Below are positions 6,569-14,382 of a stretch of DNA of 18,497 bases, piece after piece; the first letter of the stretch is position 1; each line of letters opens with the position of its first letter. This DNA comes from Azoarcus sp. (lineage in GTDB: Bacteria > Pseudomonadota > Gammaproteobacteria > Burkholderiales > Rhodocyclaceae): positions 1 through 18,497 of the forward strand of contig JALNWS010000067.1 of assembly GCA_023230755.1 (NCBI GenBank), given 5' to 3'. Made by a program: the position numbers and the translations under genes. A model generated the notes under the pieces. That model was not told the origin of the DNA, searched no databases, and saw only the letters and a program-made list of their open reading frames with translations.

Positions 6569-7819
6569 ATGCCGCTCGGCTTTTATATCATCATGGCAGC
6601 GCAGTTCTTTTCTGCGCTCGCCGACAATGCGCTGCTGATCGTCGCCATCGCGCTCCTCAGGGATATGGCGTCCCCGGCGGAGTACGAGCCATTGCTCAAG
6701 CTGTTCTTCACGGTGTCCTATGTGGCGCTGGCGGCTTTTGTAGGGGCTTTCGCGGACTCAATGCCGAAGTGGCGAGTCATGCTGATCAGCAACACGATCA
6801 AGATCGGCGGTTGTCTGATGCTTTTTCTCGGCGCCCACCCCTTGTTCGCCTATGCGGTGATCGGACTGGGTGCGGCAGCGTATTCGCCAGCAAAGTACGG
6901 CATCCTCACCGAATATCTTCCACATCGCTTGCTCGTCGTTGCCAATGGCTGGATCGAAGGCCTGACCGTCGGCGCAATTATCGTCGGGACGGTGATGGGT
7001 GGCGTACTGATCCGCGAAGATGTCTCGGGCTGGCTGCTCGGGCTTCAACTTCCCTTCGTCACATCGGCTTTCGAGGCCAGTGTGCTGGCGATCGGAACTC
7101 TCTACCTGGTCGCAGCGTGGTTCAACTTTCACATTCCGGATACCGGCGTTGACCACAAGGTACTCAAGAACAACCCGGTATACCTGATTCACGATTTCAG
7201 TCACTGCCTGAAACTCCTCTGGCGCGACAAGCTCGGCCAGATTTCGCTTGCAGTCACCACCTTGTTCTGGGGCGCGGGCGCGACTTTGCAATTCATCGTC
7301 ATCAAGTGGGCCGAGCACAACCTGGGCCTCGGTCTGTCCGAGGCGTCGATGCTTCAGGGGGTGGTTGCGATCGGCGTGGCGATCGGCGCAATCCTTGCTG
7401 CACGCTTTGTTTCCCTGAGACGCTCGATCAAGGTCATTCCGTTGGGGATTGCCATGGGCCTGATGGTGCTGGTCATGACTACCGTCACCAACACCACCAT
7501 CGCAATGGCACTGATGGTCGTGGTCGGTGCACTGGCCGGGTTCTTTGTGGTACCGATGAATGCCCTTCTGCAGCACCGTGGGCACATTCTGATGGGTGCC
7601 GGGCACTCGATCGCGGTTCAAAACTTTAACGAAAATCTCTCGATTCTGCTGATGACCGGCGGGTATGCGGTGCTGATCATGCTGGGCCTCTCGATCAACA
7701 CCGTGATCGTGCTCTTCGGCGTCTTTGTTGCCGCCTCGATGTTCTTCGTGAAGCTACGTCATGAGGCCAACCAGCGAGTGAAGGACGACGTCAGTCAGCT
7801 TGACGATGTGCACCACTGA
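6569..7819 (+). CDS. lplT: Lysophospholipid transporter LplT (MFS)
   Basis: 416 residues from the ATG at 6569. A GTG at 6554 would add five residues; neither start has a good ribosome site. The protein is an inner-membrane major-facilitator flippase with about 11-12 hydrophobic helices, which in E. coli moves lysophosphatidylethanolamine inward for re-acylation. Diagnostic segments match E. coli LplT: AAQFFSALADNALL near the N-terminus, FVGAFADSMPKWRVM, GLGAAAYSPAKYGILTEYLP, TLFWGAGATLQF, and GFFVVPMNALLQHRGH followed by GAGHSIAVQNFNEN. In enterobacteria lplT is followed by or fused to the acyltransferase aas; here it stands alone, so re-acylation must be encoded elsewhere. It diverges from the LysR regulator gene. 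Confidence 0.92.
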   Translation: MPLGFYIIMAAQFFSALADNALLIVAIALLRDMASPAEYEPLLKLFFTVSYVALAAFVGAFADSMPKWRVMLISNTIKIGGCLMLFLGAHPLFAYAVIGLGAAAYSPAKYGILTEYLPHRLLVVANGWIEGLTVGAIIVGTVMGGVLIREDVSGWLLGLQLPFVTSAFEASVLAIGTLYLVAAWFNFHIPDTGVDHKVLKNNPVYLIHDFSHCLKLLWRDKLGQISLAVTTLFWGAGATLQFIVIKWAEHNLGLGLSEASMLQGVVAIGVAIGAILAARFVSLRRSIKVIPLGIAMGLMVLVMTTVTNTTIAMALMVVVGALAGFFVVPMNALLQHRGHILMGAGHSIAVQNFNENLSILLMTGGYAVLIMLGLSINTVIVLFGVFVAASMFFVKLRHEANQRVKDDVSQLDDVHH

Positions 7820-7840
7820 AGTTAGGGATCAGTAGCCCCG

Positions 7841-8710
7841 CTAGACCGGCGGTACCAGGCTGCGAGCAAAACACAGGTCTTCCCACGCCTTGCCCTTGTC
7901 CTGCGGATTGCGCAGCAGGTATGCGGGGTGGTACGTGACCACCACCGGAATACCTTGGCGCTCGAAGCGCTTGGCGCGCGCGGCACCGATACTGATTGCG
8001 GTATCAAGAAGTGCCTGTGCCCCCGGGCGCCCGAGCGCAATGAGCAGCTTGGGCTGGACCAGTTCGATCTGGCGTTGCAGAAAAGGAAGGCAGGCCGCGA
8101 TCTCGTCGGCCTCGGGGGTACGATTGTGCGGTGGCCGGCACTTGACCGCGTTGGCAATGAAGACCTGATGTTCCCGCGTCAGCCCCAGCGCCCCGAGCAT
8201 GTGATCGAGCAACTTGCCCGCCTGCCCGACAAAGGGCTCCCCAAGGCGATCCTCGTCCGCACCCGGTCCTTCGCCCACCAGCATCCAGCTTGCGTTGCGG
8301 TCGCCCACGCCAGGTACCGCCTGCCTGCGTTTTTCGCACAGTCTGCAAGCGTGACAGGCACGGATTTTGTCTTCCAGCCCCGCCCAGTCAAGGCCGGCAA
8401 TGCGCGCATTTCTGAGCGGGTCTGGCGTAGTTTGCTGAGGTGAGGTGGGCGCAGGTGGTCGGGCGACAGAAGCGGAGCTCTCCGTAACGGGCACCCGTAC
8501 GGGTCGCTGTACGACGCCCCTCTCCGGGGAGGGCTGGGTGATGACCGGCTCGCCGGGTTCGACGCGTGCGTGCCGTACCGCAGGGGCCGCTGCGGTGCGA
8601 TGACCTGCAGGTCGAACCTCAGGGACAACGTCGGCCTTTGGGCTGCTACGCAGCCGCCACAAGGGCGCGAGGCCCATTTCGCGGAGTAAGGCAGCGCGCT
8701 GCGGGGTCAC
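7841..8710 (-). CDS. Uracil-DNA glycosylase, family 4 (iron-sulfur)
   Basis: 289 residues. It removes uracil arising from cytosine deamination or misincorporation. The catalytic domain begins near residue 100. It has 4Fe-4S ligands spaced as in family 4, C119-x2-C122 and C191-x15-C207, plus an extra Cys125. Motif A is GEGPGADEDRLGEPFVGQAG (146-165), and motif B is HPAYLLR (261-267). The N-terminus carries a short conserved-looking helix (RAALLREMGLAPLWRLR, 5-21) joined to the catalytic domain by about 75 residues rich in Pro, Ala and Val, a likely flexible tether. Start is GTG at 8710, overlapping the rimI stop by four bases (GTGA), with AAGG 7 bases upstream. It is the last gene of the tsaB-rimI-udg operon. 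Confidence 0.92.
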   Translation of the reverse strand: MTPQRAALLREMGLAPLWRLRSSPKADVVPEVRPAGHRTAAAPAVRHARVEPGEPVITQPSPERGVVQRPVRVPVTESSASVARPPAPTSPQQTTPDPLRNARIAGLDWAGLEDKIRACHACRLCEKRRQAVPGVGDRNASWMLVGEGPGADEDRLGEPFVGQAGKLLDHMLGALGLTREHQVFIANAVKCRPPHNRTPEADEIAACLPFLQRQIELVQPKLLIALGRPGAQALLDTAISIGAARAKRFERQGIPVVVTYHPAYLLRNPQDKGKAWEDLCFARSLVPPV

Positions 8711-9162
8711 AGACTTGCCTTCATCACGATCGCATCCTCACGCCCTTCTGCTGCAGGATAATAAGCTTTGCGACGGCCGATCTCGACAAATCCGGAGCGC
8801 TTGTAAAGGGCCAGCGCAGGCAGGTTTGACGGACGTACTTCGAGGAAAAACTCACGTGCGCCGTTGCACCTTGCCTGCGCGAACAGGTGAGCGAGCAACC
8901 TGCCCCCACAGCCCCGCCCCTGCGCGTCGCGAACCACGCTTATATTGAGCAGGTGCGCTTCATCGAGTACCCCGAGAACGATACTGTAACCAACCGGACA
9001 GCCCGCCTCATGCATGATCCAGCTGGCGTACCCGGCAGAAAGGGCATCTGCAAAATTCCCTTTGGACCACGGAAACAGGTGCAACTCCGCCTCCCGGCTA
9101 CTGACCCAATCCAGGTCGTCCTCCGACATCGGTGTGAAGACGGCGGCCTGGCACACGATCAT
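8707..9162 (-). CDS. rimI: Ribosomal protein bS18 N-alpha-acetyltransferase RimI
   Basis: 151 residues (E. coli 148), a GNAT-fold enzyme transferring acetyl from acetyl-CoA to the N-terminus of ribosomal protein S18 and possibly other proteins. The acetyl-CoA-binding loop is RDAQGRGCGGRLL (78-90). Catalytic residues correspond to Glu108 in FFLEVRPSN and Tyr120 in ALALYKRSGF, with the same 12-residue spacing as E. coli Glu103/Tyr115. The C-terminal signature RKAYYPAAEGREDAIVM is typical of RimI. The ATG overlaps the tsaB stop by four bases (ATGA), and its own stop overlaps the udg start by four (GTGA). Translational coupling through all three genes is likely. Confidence 0.95.
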   Translation of the reverse strand: MIVCQAAVFTPMSEDDLDWVSSREAELHLFPWSKGNFADALSAGYASWIMHEAGCPVGYSIVLGVLDEAHLLNISVVRDAQGRGCGGRLLAHLFAQARCNGAREFFLEVRPSNLPALALYKRSGFVEIGRRKAYYPAAEGREDAIVMKASL

Positions 9163-9848
9163 GCCTTGCCCCCGCGCGCGAGACGCTCGGCGGTTGTCAG
9201 TGCAACCTTGTCGCGCACGTACAGCGGCGCTGCAAGATCAGCGGGCAGGACCTTTCCGAGGCGAACCTGCTCAACTGCCAGCAATACGACGTCGCGCGCG
9301 CGCGGCACCGCTTGAGGATCACTGCCGAGCAATCGATCGCGAAAGCGCTCACTCAAGCGCTCACCGTAGGCCTTGAAGGCGGAGCCGATTCCCCACCATT
9401 GTCCGTCGGGAAGATCAAGCACATCGGGGGCGGCACATCCGGCTTCCGTAAGCGGTCGCGCAAGCCCGTTCTCGATGACGCAGGTGCGAAAATAGACTTC
9501 GCCCATTCGTGCATCGGTGGCGGCGAAAACATTGGCTGAGGACGCTTGCATCGCAAGCGCATCGAGACTGCAGACGGGGACCACGCCGAGCCCAGCGCCG
9601 AGTGCAAGTCCTTGTGCAATCCCGCAGGACAGACGCAAGCCAGTGAAGGCTCCGGGACCACTGCCGAAGGAAACTGCATCCAGGCGATCCACTCCGATCC
9701 CCCCTTCGGCCAGCAACTGACGAATGACCGAAAGGATATTCTCGGAATGATTGGCGTGTCCCTCGAGCTGTTGCTCCCGGAGATCTCCGTCCATGTACAG
9801 TGCGACACTGGCGTGTTCGCAGGAAGTTTCGAGGGCGAGTAAATTCAT
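9159..9848 (-). CDS. tsaB: tRNA t6A37 threonylcarbamoyltransferase complex subunit TsaB
   Basis: 229 residues (E. coli 231). TsaB is the scaffold partner of TsaD in the TsaBDE complex, which installs N6-threonylcarbamoyladenosine at A37 of ANN-reading tRNAs. It has an ASKHA actin-like fold: MNLLALETSCEHASVAL at the N-terminus, the HSENILSVI segment (about 34-42), the hallmark GSGPGAFTGLRLSCG (62-76), and CSLDALAMQA then DARMGEVYF. It is first in the operon with rimI and the uracil-DNA glycosylase gene, a common gammaproteobacterial and betaproteobacterial arrangement. A perfect inverted repeat lies four bases upstream of the ATG and takes in the region where the ribosome site should be. Confidence 0.95.
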   Translation of the reverse strand: MNLLALETSCEHASVALYMDGDLREQQLEGHANHSENILSVIRQLLAEGGIGVDRLDAVSFGSGPGAFTGLRLSCGIAQGLALGAGLGVVPVCSLDALAMQASSANVFAATDARMGEVYFRTCVIENGLARPLTEAGCAAPDVLDLPDGQWWGIGSAFKAYGERLSERFRDRLLGSDPQAVPRARDVVLLAVEQVRLGKVLPADLAAPLYVRDKVALTTAERLARGGKA

Positions 9849-9852
9849 GGTG

Positions 9853-9869
9853 CCGGTATTCTACCGGCT
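9853..9869 (-). promoter_or_regulatory. Inverted repeat at the tsaB ribosome-binding region
   Basis: GCCGGTA-TTC-TACCGGC, perfect 7-bp arms and a 3-base loop, ends 4 bases before the tsaB ATG on the minus strand. If transcribed it would fold over the translation start region and could limit initiation. Alternatively it is a protein operator. No known riboswitch matches it. Confidence 0.45.
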
Positions 9870-9921
9870 GACAAGCTGATCGGCCCTATTTGATGCCGTG
9901 ATGGAACCTGTGGGTGCCGCT

Positions 9922-10257
9922 TCAGCGCGAACGGCTGTCGTCCTGATCTGCGTTGACGTTGCGCATGACTGCGCGTAAATCCCGGTGCAGCGCCTCACGC
10001 TCTTCCTGACTCAGCCTGCGCCGGCTCGGAACCGCGCCCTGCTGCAGGTTCGACTCAAGTGCACGACGCAATTCGGCACGTCGTTGCGCAGGGCGAACGA
10101 CTATCGTCTCCGGCACAATCTCTGCCGCCTCCGGCATGGGTTCGGCGTGCGCCGAAACACTCGTCACGCTTGCGATAGCACACACGACAAGACCAAGCAT
10201 GTACCTTGGCAGCGCGGAAACAAAGTCAGCGTGGAAATTGGAGCGTTTCGGGATCAT
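9922..10257 (-). CDS. Small secreted protein, unknown function
   Basis: 111 residues from the ATG at 10257, which has only a weak GAG ribosome site about 8 bases away. An alternative ATG at residue 20 (MLGLVV) would start right at the hydrophobic core. Residues about 18-38 (RYMLGLVVCAIASVTSVSAHA) form a signal peptide with an AHA cleavage site, so the product is probably periplasmic. The mature part (about 73 residues) is charged: an acidic Pro-Glu stretch (EPMPEAAEIVPE), then an Arg-rich helical region (RPAQRRAELRRALESNLQQG) and RRRLSQEEREALHRDLRAVMR. No family is recognised; the LSQEEREALHRDLR segment recalls short helical periplasmic proteins. It diverges from ompR, so envelope-related regulation is possible but unproven. 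Confidence 0.7.
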   Translation of the reverse strand: MIPKRSNFHADFVSALPRYMLGLVVCAIASVTSVSAHAEPMPEAAEIVPETIVVRPAQRRAELRRALESNLQQGAVPSRRRLSQEEREALHRDLRAVMRNVNADQDDSRSR

Positions 10258-10469
10258 GATAAAAACTCTGCGCAGAACTCACCCATGTGAGCACAAGCGT
10301 AAAAATAGCGGACAAAGGAACTCCCGCCTAGGGCAAAAGCACTAATTGCGGGTGCCATTGTAAGGGGATGTTGCTCTGAGGCGGCACCTTACGAAGCGTT
10401 ACGCTGCGCACCACCATACGGCCCCCGCAACGCTGGCGAGGCGTCAGAACACACGATAGGATGCGCGTC

Positions 10470-11207
10470 ATGAACGGAAAAACAAGATACCGGGTTTTGC
10501 TTGTGGACGATGACGCTCGTCTGCGTGACCTTCTGTCCCGCTACCTTCAGGAGCAGGGGTTCGCCGTGAAGGCAGTCAACGATGCGCCAATGATGGATCG
10601 TGCCCTTCATCGCGAGCATTTTGATCTCATCGTCCTCGATCTGATGCTGCCGGGCGAAGACGGGCTGTCGATCTGTCGCCGCCTGCGTGCCGCAGAGAGC
10701 GTGATACCGATCATCATGCTGACGGCCAAGGGCGATGACGTGGACCGCATCGTGGGACTGGAAATGGGCGCCGACGATTACCTCGGAAAACCATTCAATC
10801 CACGCGAACTGGTCGCCCGGATTCAGGCAGTGATGCGTCGGCAACCTCCTCCGCTACCGGGCGCGCCAACGGCTGAAGATGAAATCGTTATCTTTGGCCG
10901 CATCCGCGTGAACCTCGGCACCCGGACGCTGCAACGCGACGGCGAGGAAATCCAGCTCACGACCGGCGAGTTCTCATTGTTGAAAGTCCTGCTCCAGCAC
11001 CCGCGCCAACCCTTGTCGCGCGACAAGTTGATGGAACTCGCGCGCGGGCGCGAGTACGGTGTTTTCGATCGCGCCATCGACGTCCAGGTGTCGAGACTGC
11101 GCAAGCTGGTCGAGGATGATCCGGCCAAGCCGCGCTACATCCAGACCGTATGGGGCTTCGGTTACGTCTTCGTGCCCGACGACAACAAGCCTGCAAGTAG
11201 TGACTGA
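10470..11207 (+). CDS. ompR: Two-component response regulator OmpR
   Basis: 245 residues (E. coli 239). The receiver domain (1-120) has the acidic pocket LVDDD (Asp13/Asp14), phospho-acceptor Asp57 in VLDLMLPGEDG, the switch Thr in IIMLTAKGDD, and the conserved Lys in YLGKPFNPREL. The C-terminal winged-helix DNA-binding domain includes LTTGEFSLLKVLLQHP, LSRDKLMELARGREYGVFDR, AIDVQVSRLRKLVE and YIQTVWGFGYVF. The LMELARGREYGVFDRAID stretch is characteristic of OmpR rather than PhoB. I chose the ATG at 10470 (AGGA 8 bases upstream) over the ATG at 10461 because it gives MNGKTRYRVLLVDDD. It heads a run ompR-envZ-persulfide dioxygenase-haemoglobin. Confidence 0.95.
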   Translation: MNGKTRYRVLLVDDDARLRDLLSRYLQEQGFAVKAVNDAPMMDRALHREHFDLIVLDLMLPGEDGLSICRRLRAAESVIPIIMLTAKGDDVDRIVGLEMGADDYLGKPFNPRELVARIQAVMRRQPPPLPGAPTAEDEIVIFGRIRVNLGTRTLQRDGEEIQLTTGEFSLLKVLLQHPRQPLSRDKLMELARGREYGVFDRAIDVQVSRLRKLVEDDPAKPRYIQTVWGFGYVFVPDDNKPASSD

Positions 11208-11250
11208 TTCGGACCGGTCGCGTCAAACCGGTGTGCCCCGGCCCCGCAGG

Positions 11251-12624
11251 ATGCGCGGGTTGCTGCCGCGCACGCTGTTATGGCAAACCTTTCTGCTCGT
11301 GGCGCTGCTGCTCACGCTTGCGCTCGCAGCGTGGAGTCAGATATTCCGTTACTTTGAAGAAGCGCCCCGGGCGCGTGACCTCGCCCAGATGGTCGTCAGC
11401 GTGGTCAATCTCACGCGCACTGCGCTCATCAACGCTGACGCCGCCCGGCGTCGGGAGTTGCTGATAGAACTGGCCGCGCTCGAGGGAATCCGTGTTTATC
11501 CGGCTGAAGCGTCGGACGAGCTTCAGCCACTGCCGGACAGTCGCCCGATGCGGCTGCTGATCGCAGAGGTGAGGCGCAGTCTCGGCGAGCACACCCGGTT
11601 CGCTTCACGGTGGAAGACACTCGACGGATTCTGGATCAGCTTCCGGCTCGACCCGGATGACCGCGACGAATACTGGGCCATGGTGCCCCCTGACCGCATT
11701 GAGAAACCTCATGCGCTGGAATGGCTATCATGGGGCGGGGCCGCCCTGATGGCGGCCTTGCTTGGCGCCTACCTCATTGTTTCGCGCATCGGTGCCCCGC
11801 TTCGCCAAATGGCGCGAGCGGCAAGAATGGTCGGCAGTGGTCAGACGCCTCAGGCATTGCCGGAATCCGGCCCGCAGGAAATCGCAGTTGTCGCCCGTGC
11901 GTTCAACCAGATGGCGGGAGACCTCGCACGAACGGACGCCGATCGTGCGCTGATTCTGGCCGGCGTTTCCCATGATCTGCGCACGCCGCTCGCGCGCCTT
12001 CGGCTTGGGGTAGAGATGTCGGGCGCACCGGAAGACGAAGTCACTGCCATGGTGAGTGACATTGAAGAAATGGACCGGATCATCGGCCAGTTTCTCGATT
12101 TTGGGCGCGGCACACCGCAGGAGCCACCTCAGGCCATCGACCTCTCCGCACTCGTCGCCGATCTTGCGGAACCCTATCGTTTGCGCGGGGTAACGCTGAA
12201 CCTCTCGTTGCCCGACCATCTCGAAGCACCTGGGCGCACCCTTCCGTTAAGACGGGCGCTGGCCAACCTGATGGATAACGCCCTGCGCTACGCAGGCGAG
12301 GACAAACCACTTGATGTCTCGCTGTTCCAGGAGGCCGGCGCTGCCTGCATCGAAGTCGCCGACCGCGGCCCGGGCATTCCCGAGGATCAGGTGGAACGCA
12401 TGCGCCACCCATTCACTCGCCTCGAAGGCGCACGCAGCAATACCAAAGGGGCCGGACTCGGACTTGCAATTGTCGAACGGGTCATACGTGCGCATGAAGG
12501 ACGGCTCGATCTGCTCCCCCGCGATGGAGGCGGCTTGCGTGCAATCCTTCGGATCCCGCTCACCTTGTCTTCATCCTCCCGCGTTAGAATGCCCTCAGTT
12601 CCGGCTGGAGGCCATCACGCATGA
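11251..12624 (+). CDS. envZ: Sensor histidine kinase EnvZ
   Basis: 457 residues (E. coli 450), an inner-membrane sensor that phosphorylates and dephosphorylates OmpR. Transmembrane helix 1 is about 12-32 and helix 2 about 160-178, flanking a periplasmic domain of some 125 residues. A HAMP segment (SRIGAPLRQMARAARMVGSG) follows. The H-box GVSHDLRTPLARLRLGVEMS has the phosphorylated His241. The ATPase domain has the N-box NLMDNALRYA (Asn343), G1 DRGPGIP and G2 GAGLGLAIV. The ATG at 11251 gives MRGLLPRTLLWQ. A GTG at 11200 overlapping the ompR stop is an alternative that would add 17 residues and couple the two genes; neither has a clear ribosome site. The stop overlaps the next gene (ATGA). Confidence 0.94.
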   Translation: MRGLLPRTLLWQTFLLVALLLTLALAAWSQIFRYFEEAPRARDLAQMVVSVVNLTRTALINADAARRRELLIELAALEGIRVYPAEASDELQPLPDSRPMRLLIAEVRRSLGEHTRFASRWKTLDGFWISFRLDPDDRDEYWAMVPPDRIEKPHALEWLSWGGAALMAALLGAYLIVSRIGAPLRQMARAARMVGSGQTPQALPESGPQEIAVVARAFNQMAGDLARTDADRALILAGVSHDLRTPLARLRLGVEMSGAPEDEVTAMVSDIEEMDRIIGQFLDFGRGTPQEPPQAIDLSALVADLAEPYRLRGVTLNLSLPDHLEAPGRTLPLRRALANLMDNALRYAGEDKPLDVSLFQEAGAACIEVADRGPGIPEDQVERMRHPFTRLEGARSNTKGAGLGLAIVERVIRAHEGRLDLLPRDGGGLRAILRIPLTLSSSSRVRMPSVPAGGHHA

Positions 12625-13334
12625 ATATCGTATTCCGGCAGTTGTTTGACGAACAAAGTTGCACGCTTACCTATTTGCTGGCTGACCCGATGACCGGCGA
12701 TGCAGTCCTGATCGACTCGGTCCGCGAACACATCGGACGTTACCTGACGCTACTGCAGGAACTGAACCTGCAGCTGACCTGGCTACTCGAAACGCACGCC
12801 CATGCTGATCACATCACGGGCGTAGCCGGTTTGCGCGAAGTCACTGGCGCCCACAGCGCAAGCGGGGAGCATTCCGGAATCAGCTGCGCCGACCGCCTGT
12901 TGAAGAGCGGTGATTTCATCGTCTTCGGCAGTGAAGTCATTCGCGCAATCGCAACGCCCGGACATACACCTGGATGCACGAGCTTTCTCTGGCGCGACAG
13001 GGTGTTTACTGGCGACACACTGATGATCGGCGGCTGCGGGCGCACCGATTTCCAGGGTGGCCACGCAGGCGCACTGTTCGACAGCATCAGCCGTCTCATG
13101 ACGCTGCCGGGAGAAACCCTTGTCTATCCCGGGCATGACTACAAGAACATGCGGGTAAGCTCAATCGAGCAGGAGCGCATCAGCAATGTCCGCATCAAGG
13201 ATCAGACACGTGAATCCTTCATTGAACTGATGAACAATCTGAACCTGCCGCGCCCCCGCCTTATCGACGAAGCAGTGCCGGCCAACCTGCGTTGTGGTCG
13301 TAACGAGGATATGATTGACATCCATGCAGCCTGA
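12621..13334 (+). CDS. ETHE1-type persulfide dioxygenase (MBL fold)
   Basis: 237 residues (human ETHE1 254). This family oxidises glutathione persulfide to sulfite with O2, using one non-haem iron. The metallo-beta-lactamase motif THAHADH (58-64) supplies His59, with His115 (ATPGHTPGC) and Asp132 (FTGDTLMIGGCGRTDFQ) completing the 2-His-1-Asp iron site seen in ETHE1. His172 lies in YPGHDY. The CGRTDFQ segment distinguishes ETHE1-like enzymes from glyoxalase II. The ATG overlaps the envZ stop by four bases and also has its own GGAGG 10 bases upstream. No rhodanese domain is fused to it. It overlaps the downstream haemoglobin gene. A sulfur-detoxification role is inferred from the family. Confidence 0.9.
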   Translation: MNIVFRQLFDEQSCTLTYLLADPMTGDAVLIDSVREHIGRYLTLLQELNLQLTWLLETHAHADHITGVAGLREVTGAHSASGEHSGISCADRLLKSGDFIVFGSEVIRAIATPGHTPGCTSFLWRDRVFTGDTLMIGGCGRTDFQGGHAGALFDSISRLMTLPGETLVYPGHDYKNMRVSSIEQERISNVRIKDQTRESFIELMNNLNLPRPRLIDEAVPANLRCGRNEDMIDIHAA

Positions 13335-13737
13335 TTCAAGAAACCTTGCCGTCACCACCCCCTACGACGAAATCGGTGGCGAACCCACCGTGCGTGCGCT
13401 GGTCAATCGCTTTTACCAGTTGATGGACGAACTGCCCGAAACCTACGGTGTCCGCAGAATGCATGCTGAAGATCTATCCGGTTCGGCGGAAAAACTCTTT
13501 CTTTTCCTGTCGGGCTGGTTTGGGGGGCCACAACTGTACGTAGAGCGGTTTGGGCAGCCTTTTCTGCGCGCACGTCACCTGCCCTTCTCCATCGGCACGT
13601 CCGAGCGCGACCAATGGATGATGTGCATGACACAGGCGCTCGAAGAGACCATCGCAGATGTCGGGCTGCGCAAACGGCTGCACGAGTCGTTCTCTGCGCT
13701 GGCCAATCACATGCGGAACCGGCCCGAGCCGGTCTGA
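13324..13737 (+). CDS. Group II truncated haemoglobin
   Basis: 137 residues, a compact 2-on-2 globin binding haem and O2/NO. Visible markers: YDEIGG near the N-terminus, TyrB10 (Tyr31), WFGGPQLYVERFG, proximal His85 in LRARHLPF, and ERDQWMMCM with TrpG8 (Trp98) diagnostic of group II. The CD region reads MHAEDL where relatives often have HPxDL. The start overlaps the dioxygenase gene end by 11 bases. I used the ATG at 13324, but an in-frame TTG at 13315 has better spacing from GAGGAT (13305-13310) and would add three residues. Likely roles are O2 delivery or NO/sulfide handling, with the upstream O2-dependent persulfide dioxygenase an obvious partner; this is inference. Confidence 0.93.
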   Translation: MQPDSRNLAVTTPYDEIGGEPTVRALVNRFYQLMDELPETYGVRRMHAEDLSGSAEKLFLFLSGWFGGPQLYVERFGQPFLRARHLPFSIGTSERDQWMMCMTQALEETIADVGLRKRLHESFSALANHMRNRPEPV

Positions 13738-13773
13738 GTCAACCAATCCACCTCGAATCAAGTCTATACGCAC

Positions 13774-14382
13774 ATGAAGTTTTTTTTCGACCTGCTGCCG
13801 GTCATCCTGTTTTTTGTTGCCTACAAGTTTGCCGGAGCCGATCCAGACACATCGCTTGCACTCGCCTCGCGTCTGCTCGGCGACGGCATCGTAGCCACAC
13901 AGGCGCCCATTCTCATTGCGACCGTTGTCGCAATCGCCGCCACCTTCCTGCAGATCCTCATCGTCTGGCTGAAGCATCGCAAGGTTGACCGGATGCTGTG
14001 GGTCAGCCTGGTGATCATCGTCTTTTTTGGTGGTGCGACGCTGTTTTTCCACAATCCGACCTTCATCAAGTGGAAGCCGACCGCGCTCTACTGGCTTTTC
14101 AGTGGCGTCCTTGTATTCTCTGCGTTGATCTTGAAGCGCAACCTGATCCGCAACATGCTTGAGGCTCAGATCCAACTCCCCGAGTCCGTCTGGGCAAGGC
14201 TCAACCTCGCCTGGGCCGTCTTCTTCGGCGGCATGGGCGCGCTCAATCTCTATGTGGCTTACAACTTCTCGGAAGAAGCCTGGGTCAATTTCAAGCTGTT
14301 CGGCGGAATGGGTCTGATGCTCGCCTTCGTGCTCGGGCAAGGCTTCTACCTTTCAAAACACATGCAGGAGGATGCGCGCTGA
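13774..14382 (+). CDS. yciB: Inner membrane protein YciB (septation protein A family)
   Basis: 202 residues, polytopic with about five hydrophobic helices. Family signatures are MKFFFDLLPVILFFVAYKFA at the N-terminus, GGATLFFHNPTFIKWKPTAL in the middle, and a C-terminal stretch with LNLAWAVFFGGMGALNLYVA then FKLFGGMGLMLAFVL. YciB/IspA proteins interact with cell-wall elongation and division proteins and affect membrane properties; the biochemical activity is unsettled. The ATG at 13774 lacks a good ribosome site. The stop overlaps the yciI start by one base (TGATG). The order yciB-yciI-bolA-parvulin is recurrent in betaproteobacteria. Confidence 0.94.
   Translation: MKFFFDLLPVILFFVAYKFAGADPDTSLALASRLLGDGIVATQAPILIATVVAIAATFLQILIVWLKHRKVDRMLWVSLVIIVFFGGATLFFHNPTFIKWKPTALYWLFSGVLVFSALILKRNLIRNMLEAQIQLPESVWARLNLAWAVFFGGMGALNLYVAYNFSEEAWVNFKLFGGMGLMLAFVLGQGFYLSKHMQEDAR

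Noticed and set aside
6758..7621. A 287-codon leftward open frame
   Set aside because: It is antisense to the conserved membrane segments of lplT, and the charged His/Asp-rich product is the expected mirror of hydrophobic codons.
12585..12590. TAGAAT resembling a -10 just upstream of the persulfide dioxygenase gene
   Set aside because: The only -35-like hexamer (TTGTCT) is 14 bp away, too close; it lies inside the envZ coding end. It remains possible but unsupported.
13474..14340. A 288-codon leftward open frame
   Set aside because: It is antisense to the haemoglobin and yciB genes, highly charged and without family resemblance; a GC-rich shadow.
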